This document shows positions 5,746 to 8,718 of a stretch of DNA of 8,718 nucleotides, piece after piece. Location of the stretch: NCBI GenBank assembly GCA_934385225.1, contig CAKRPQ010000085.1:1-8718 (forward strand). The letters are read 5' to 3'. The notes under the pieces were generated by a model. That model was not told the DNA's origin. It saw only the letters and a program-made list of their open reading frames with translations, and did not search any database. Every line of letters starts with the position of its first letter. The first letter of the stretch is position 1. This DNA is from an uncultured Eubacteriales bacterium. Its GTDB lineage: Bacteria > Bacillota > Clostridia > Oscillospirales > CAG-272. A program made the translations under genes and the position numbers.

Positions 5746-8133
5746 ATTCTTCTTTCTGCGAAGCGTCGCTTTGAGGCGCGGAAAACCGTCCTCGCAGAGC
5801 CATGTTAAAATCCTGAAAATGGACTCCGCGGCGAACGAGAAAATAAGCGTCAGATGAATACTTGTAACGGGTATCATCGTTATCGAGAAGAGCGACGGAA
5901 GCAGAAGAACGGTTAAAACGATACCGAGAATGTTGACAAAGAAAACGAACAGCCTGTATTTTGTCGCGGGCATACAGATTTTCCACAGAATGAGGAAACC
6001 GACCGTTGCGAGTAGGAGCGTTGATGCCGTTGCGACGTCGTCTTTCGGCAGCTTGAAAACGTTTCCGAAAACGGCGAGCGAGCCGACGATAAGAGCGTCC
6101 GTAAGACCTGCGGGAAAGGCGCGTAGAAGCACCTTTTTAAGGAAATTGCCTTCAATTCTGTTCTTGTTCGTTTCGAGCGCGAGGAGAAAACCGGGGACGC
6201 CTATCGTGAACATACCGATAAGAGAGATATGCGTCGGTTCGAGAGGGTATGGAATCATAAGAACAGAGACCATTATCGAGAGGAGAAGCGAAAAAATGTT
6301 CTTTACAAGGAAGAGGCTTGCCGAGCGTTCGACGTTGTTAACGACTCTGCGTCCCTCGGCAACGACATCGGGCATATGCGCGAAATCCGAGTCCATAAGA
6401 ACGACCTCCGCGACCTGTGAGACCGCCTCCGAGCCTGATGCCATGGCGATACCGCAGTCTGCGTCCTTCATTGCCAGAATGTCGTTTACGCCGTCGCCGG
6501 TCATTGCGACGGTGTGTCCCGCGCTTTGAAGTGCGCGGACGATTATCTGTTTCTGCTTCGGCGTAACTCTGCCGAAAACGGTGTATTTTGTCGCCGCAGC
6601 GTCAGTTTCCGCGTCTCCCGCGAGCGTCGACGCGTCAATAAAGCTGTCGTAGCCGCTTATTCCCGCGAGACGCGCTATCTCCGAGACCGTTTCGGGGTTG
6701 TCGCCCGATATTACCTTGACGTTAACGCCCTGTTCGGCAAAATATCTGAACGTTTTTTCGGCGTTTTCGCGTATTGCGTTTGAGAGGATTACAAAGCCGA
6801 GAGGCGTGACGGGAGCACCTGTTCCGATTTCGCCGCCCGAAATACCGCCGTCCGTGTGCGCAAAGGCAAGCACGCGGTAGCCTTTTTTCGTGTATCTTTC
6901 GATCTGCTTTGAGTATGCCGAAAATCCGTCCGTAAGAACGAATTCGGGCGCACCGAGAATGTATGTTCCGTCCTCAAATGTTATTGCGCCGTATTTGAGC
7001 GCGGAGGAGAAGGGAAGTATCGAAAGCGCGTTTTTCATCGGCAGATCGGACGAGGAGGATTTTGATGGGAAGTAGGCGCGCAGCGCCTCCATTGTCGAGT
7101 TGTTGTCCTGCGACGCCGAAACGTATTCCGAAATCATTGCCGAGAGAACGCTCTCGTCCGTTCCCGCCGCGTGCGCGACGGAAATGACGTGGCGAACAGC
7201 CATTGTCGGTTCTGTTATCGTTCCCGTTTTGTCAACGCAGAGCGTGTCGACGCGCGCCAGCGCTTCAATGCTCTTCATATCGTTCAGCAGAACCTTGTTT
7301 TTCGCGAGGCGTATCGTTCCGAGCGCAAGCGCCGCCGTCGTGAGCAGATAAAGCCCTTCGGGTATCATGCCGATAACGGCTGTCGCCATCGCGGTAACGC
7401 TGTCGCGCAGAGTGCCGTTCGAAACATAGTAATTCTGATAAAAGAGTATTCCGCCGATAGGAATGAGCGCAATGCCCATTATCATAACTATTTTGTTTAT
7501 CGCGCGTATCATTTCGGACGGCTCGCCGCCCGCGATGTTTTTCGCCTCGGACGTGAGCTTCGAGATGTAGGACGCCTCGCCTACCTTTTCAAGGACTGCG
7601 GCGCATTCACCCGAAACGACGAAACTGCCCGAAAGGAGCGACGCGCCGTTTTGCTTTGTTATTTCGTCCTGCTCGCCCGTGAGGAGAGCCTCGTTTACCG
7701 AAACCGAGCCTGCTATAACACGCGCGTCGGCGCATATCTGATCGCCCGCGGAGAAAATAACCGTGTCGCCTGCGACAAGCTCCTCCGAGCGCACTTTAAG
7801 GCGTTGCCCGTCCCTTATAACTAGCGCGTGCGGAGCGTTCAGAAGGTTCATTTTGTCGATTATTTTCTTTGCCCTAATCTCCTGGACTATGCCGACAAGA
7901 GTGTTGCCGATAACGACGGGCAGAAAAGTGAGATTTCTGAACGAGCCGACCACGGCGAGCAAAACCGCGATTATGGCGAATATGAAGTTAAAATATGTAA
8001 GCGAGTTCGTGAGAATGATCTTTCCCGTCGTCTTTCCCGCGCTTCTCGGCGGAAGATTGGAAAGTCCCGCGGCGGCTTTTTCCGCGGCTTCTTCGCCCGA
8101 AAGACCCGTCACGCCGTATTTTTCGTCGTACAT
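5731..8133 (-). CDS. CtpE-like P-type cation-transporting ATPase (probable calcium transporter)
   Basis: This 800-residue membrane pump is full length for its family. All core P-type motifs are present: TGE at 152-154 (actuator), PEGL at 258-261 in membrane helix 4, DKTGT at 301-305 with the phosphorylated D301, SGDNPETV near 476-483 and TGDGVND at 545-551 (hinge). Hydrophobic segments suggest about ten helices: two near 45-85, two near 212-275 and six after 604. PEGL instead of CPC argues against a heavy-metal pump. The MIPEGLYLLTT and FSSALKYGAITF patterns, VERSASLFLVKN and the short C-terminal half match the mycobacterial CtpE group, where CtpE is reported to carry calcium; transport of another divalent cation is possible. 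The ATG at 8131-8133 has a modest GGGAG site about 10 bases upstream and a good promoter. The gene is monocistronic and its last codons form part of the terminator stem. Confidence 0.88.
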   Translation of the reverse strand: MYDEKYGVTGLSGEEAAEKAAAGLSNLPPRSAGKTTGKIILTNSLTYFNFIFAIIAVLLAVVGSFRNLTFLPVVIGNTLVGIVQEIRAKKIIDKMNLLNAPHALVIRDGQRLKVRSEELVAGDTVIFSAGDQICADARVIAGSVSVNEALLTGEQDEITKQNGASLLSGSFVVSGECAAVLEKVGEASYISKLTSEAKNIAGGEPSEMIRAINKIVMIMGIALIPIGGILFYQNYYVSNGTLRDSVTAMATAVIGMIPEGLYLLTTAALALGTIRLAKNKVLLNDMKSIEALARVDTLCVDKTGTITEPTMAVRHVISVAHAAGTDESVLSAMISEYVSASQDNNSTMEALRAYFPSKSSSSDLPMKNALSILPFSSALKYGAITFEDGTYILGAPEFVLTDGFSAYSKQIERYTKKGYRVLAFAHTDGGISGGEIGTGAPVTPLGFVILSNAIRENAEKTFRYFAEQGVNVKVISGDNPETVSEIARLAGISGYDSFIDASTLAGDAETDAAATKYTVFGRVTPKQKQIIVRALQSAGHTVAMTGDGVNDILAMKDADCGIAMASGSEAVSQVAEVVLMDSDFAHMPDVVAEGRRVVNNVERSASLFLVKNIFSLLLSIMVSVLMIPYPLEPTHISLIGMFTIGVPGFLLALETNKNRIEGNFLKKVLLRAFPAGLTDALIVGSLAVFGNVFKLPKDDVATASTLLLATVGFLILWKICMPATKYRLFVFFVNILGIVLTVLLLPSLFSITMIPVTSIHLTLIFSFAAESIFRILTWLCEDGFPRLKATLRRKKNKKRD

Positions 8134-8171
8134 TTGAGTGTAACTCCCGATTTTTGAGTCATTTTTTATAT

Positions 8172-8200
8172 ATTATAAAACATTTTGCCCGATTTGAAAA
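8172..8200 (-). promoter_or_regulatory. Sigma-A-like promoter of the ATPase gene
   Basis: On the minus strand TTTTCA (8200-8195, 4 of 6 to TTGACA) and a perfect TATAAT (8177-8172) are 17 bases apart in very AT-rich DNA. The start site would be near 8165, giving a leader of about 32 bases to the ATG at 8133. Confidence 0.7.
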
Positions 8201-8240
8201 GCGAATTTTATAAAAATTTGTATTTTTTTAAGATTTTTAT

Positions 8241-8272
8241 AAAAAAGGGGACTGCCGGAAGACAGTCCCGAA
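8241..8272 (-). terminator. Terminator of the oleate hydratase gene
   Basis: On the minus strand a 7-bp stem GGGACTG/CAGTCCC (8269-8263 with 8254-8248) and an 8-base loop are followed by CTTTTTT. It lies directly after the hydratase stop and before the ATPase promoter, so the two genes are separate units. Confidence 0.85.
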
Positions 8273-8277
8273 AAAAC

Positions 8278-8718
8278 TTATTTTATCAGTCCGCTTTCGC
8301 GAAGAAGAATTTCGACATCTGTGCCTTTGATCTTTTTGAGCGCGATTTTCAGTGCTTCACGCTCCATAAAGGAGAGATCGGCATCTTCAAGCGGCTTCTT
8401 GTCAAGCCCGTAGTAGCAGGCGCGCAGCAGCTCGCGGACGTCGTACTTGCTTCCCCATACTTCGGGAACACCGCGGTCAACGTTCATAAGCGTGTAGACC
8501 GATTCCATGCCCGTTCTTATCGAATATTCCGTTGTGAATATCGTGTCTCTCGGCGTTTCGGCAAACTGTCCGATGAACGCAAAGTTTACAGCACCTTCGG
8601 GAACGACGCGCGGTCTGTCCTTTTCCTCTCTCGGCTGGAAAAACGCCGAATTCCTTCTTTGCAAGAGCGGAAACAGCTTTAACCGTCATAGCACTGTCGA
8701 TTTCGATCGACTTTGTGT
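8278..8718 (-). pseudogene. ohyA: Oleate hydratase (MCRA family), C-terminal part, frameshifted
   Basis: Only the 3' part lies in the window. The 128 residues at 8278-8664 match the C-terminal end of oleate hydratase, the FAD-binding enzyme (once called myosin-cross-reactive antigen) that adds water to the double bond of oleic and linoleic acid. Hallmarks are AFFQPREEKDRPRVVPEG, NFAFIGQFAETPRDTIFTTE, YSIRTGMESVYTL and DRGVPEVWGSKYDVRELL. Further upstream the match moves to another frame, with SAMTVKAV just inside the window. Removing one base from the run at 8671-8673 (AAA, plus strand) joins the two as SAMTVKAVPLLQRRNSAFFQ, a natural family sequence. In the frame of the C-terminal part a stop (TGA) lies just upstream at about 8685-8687. 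The gene is therefore broken as given, by mutation or sequence error. The TTG at 8662-8664 is not a credible start. Its own terminator follows the stop. Confidence 0.85.

Noticed and set aside
7171..7824. A 217-codon plus-strand frame opposite the ATPase
   Set aside because: It is an Arg-rich antisense shadow of the ATPase actuator and phosphorylation regions, with no ribosome site.
5731..8133. The P-type ATPase as a copper, potassium (KdpB) or magnesium (MgtA) pump
   Set aside because: There is no CPC motif or N-terminal metal-binding domain, no Kdp partners, and the PEGLYLL and C-terminal patterns fit the CtpE-like group better than MgtA.
1..8718. Mobile element, phage, CRISPR or defence island
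   Set aside because: I saw no transposase, integrase, terminal inverted repeats, regular spaced repeats, tRNA or known defence domains.

Overview
The window looks like chromosomal DNA of an endospore-forming Bacillota, most likely a clostridial lineage. The main evidence is a complete cotJABC spore-coat operon. The Shine-Dalgarno sites (GGAGG/GAGGT), AT-rich intergenic spaces, hairpin-plus-T-tract terminators and sigma-A-like promoters fit. Most genes are intact, but three loci are broken: a lipoprotein with an in-frame stop, a multiply frameshifted surface protein and a frameshifted oleate hydratase.

Layout. Positions 1-663 (+) hold the 3' part of a lipoprotein gene interrupted by one TGA, followed by a strong terminator. 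Positions 802-2010 (+) are cotJA-cotJB-cotJC, tightly spaced and ended by a hairpin at 2016-2040. Positions 2059-2791 (-) are the decayed remains of a surface protein with an Ig-like stretch, a repeat-like stretch and copper-amine-oxidase-type stalk domains. Positions 2792-4855 (-) are a two-gene operon encoding a zinc-less MDR-type dehydrogenase and a Gfo/Idh/MocA oxidoreductase. An AraC-family regulator is divergent at 4969-5709 (+). It converges, across a shared terminator, on a CtpE-like P-type cation ATPase at 5731-8133 (-). The window ends in the 3' part of an oleate hydratase gene (8278-8718, -) that carries a frameshift.

How the genes may work together. CotJA/B/C build part of the spore coat, and CotJC keeps the full manganese-catalase ligand set. 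The AraC regulator and the divergent dehydrogenase pair look like one regulated catabolic module, probably for a sugar, polyol or related compound. The space between them has back-to-back promoters and a 10-bp direct repeat with a 21-bp period, placed where AraC activator half-sites usually lie. The ATPase and oleate hydratase appear to be independent units with their own promoter or terminator.

I see no phage, transposase, CRISPR array, tRNA, rRNA or recognisable defence system, and no clearly new multi-gene system. The best leads are the direct repeat in the divergent promoter region and the group of broken genes.
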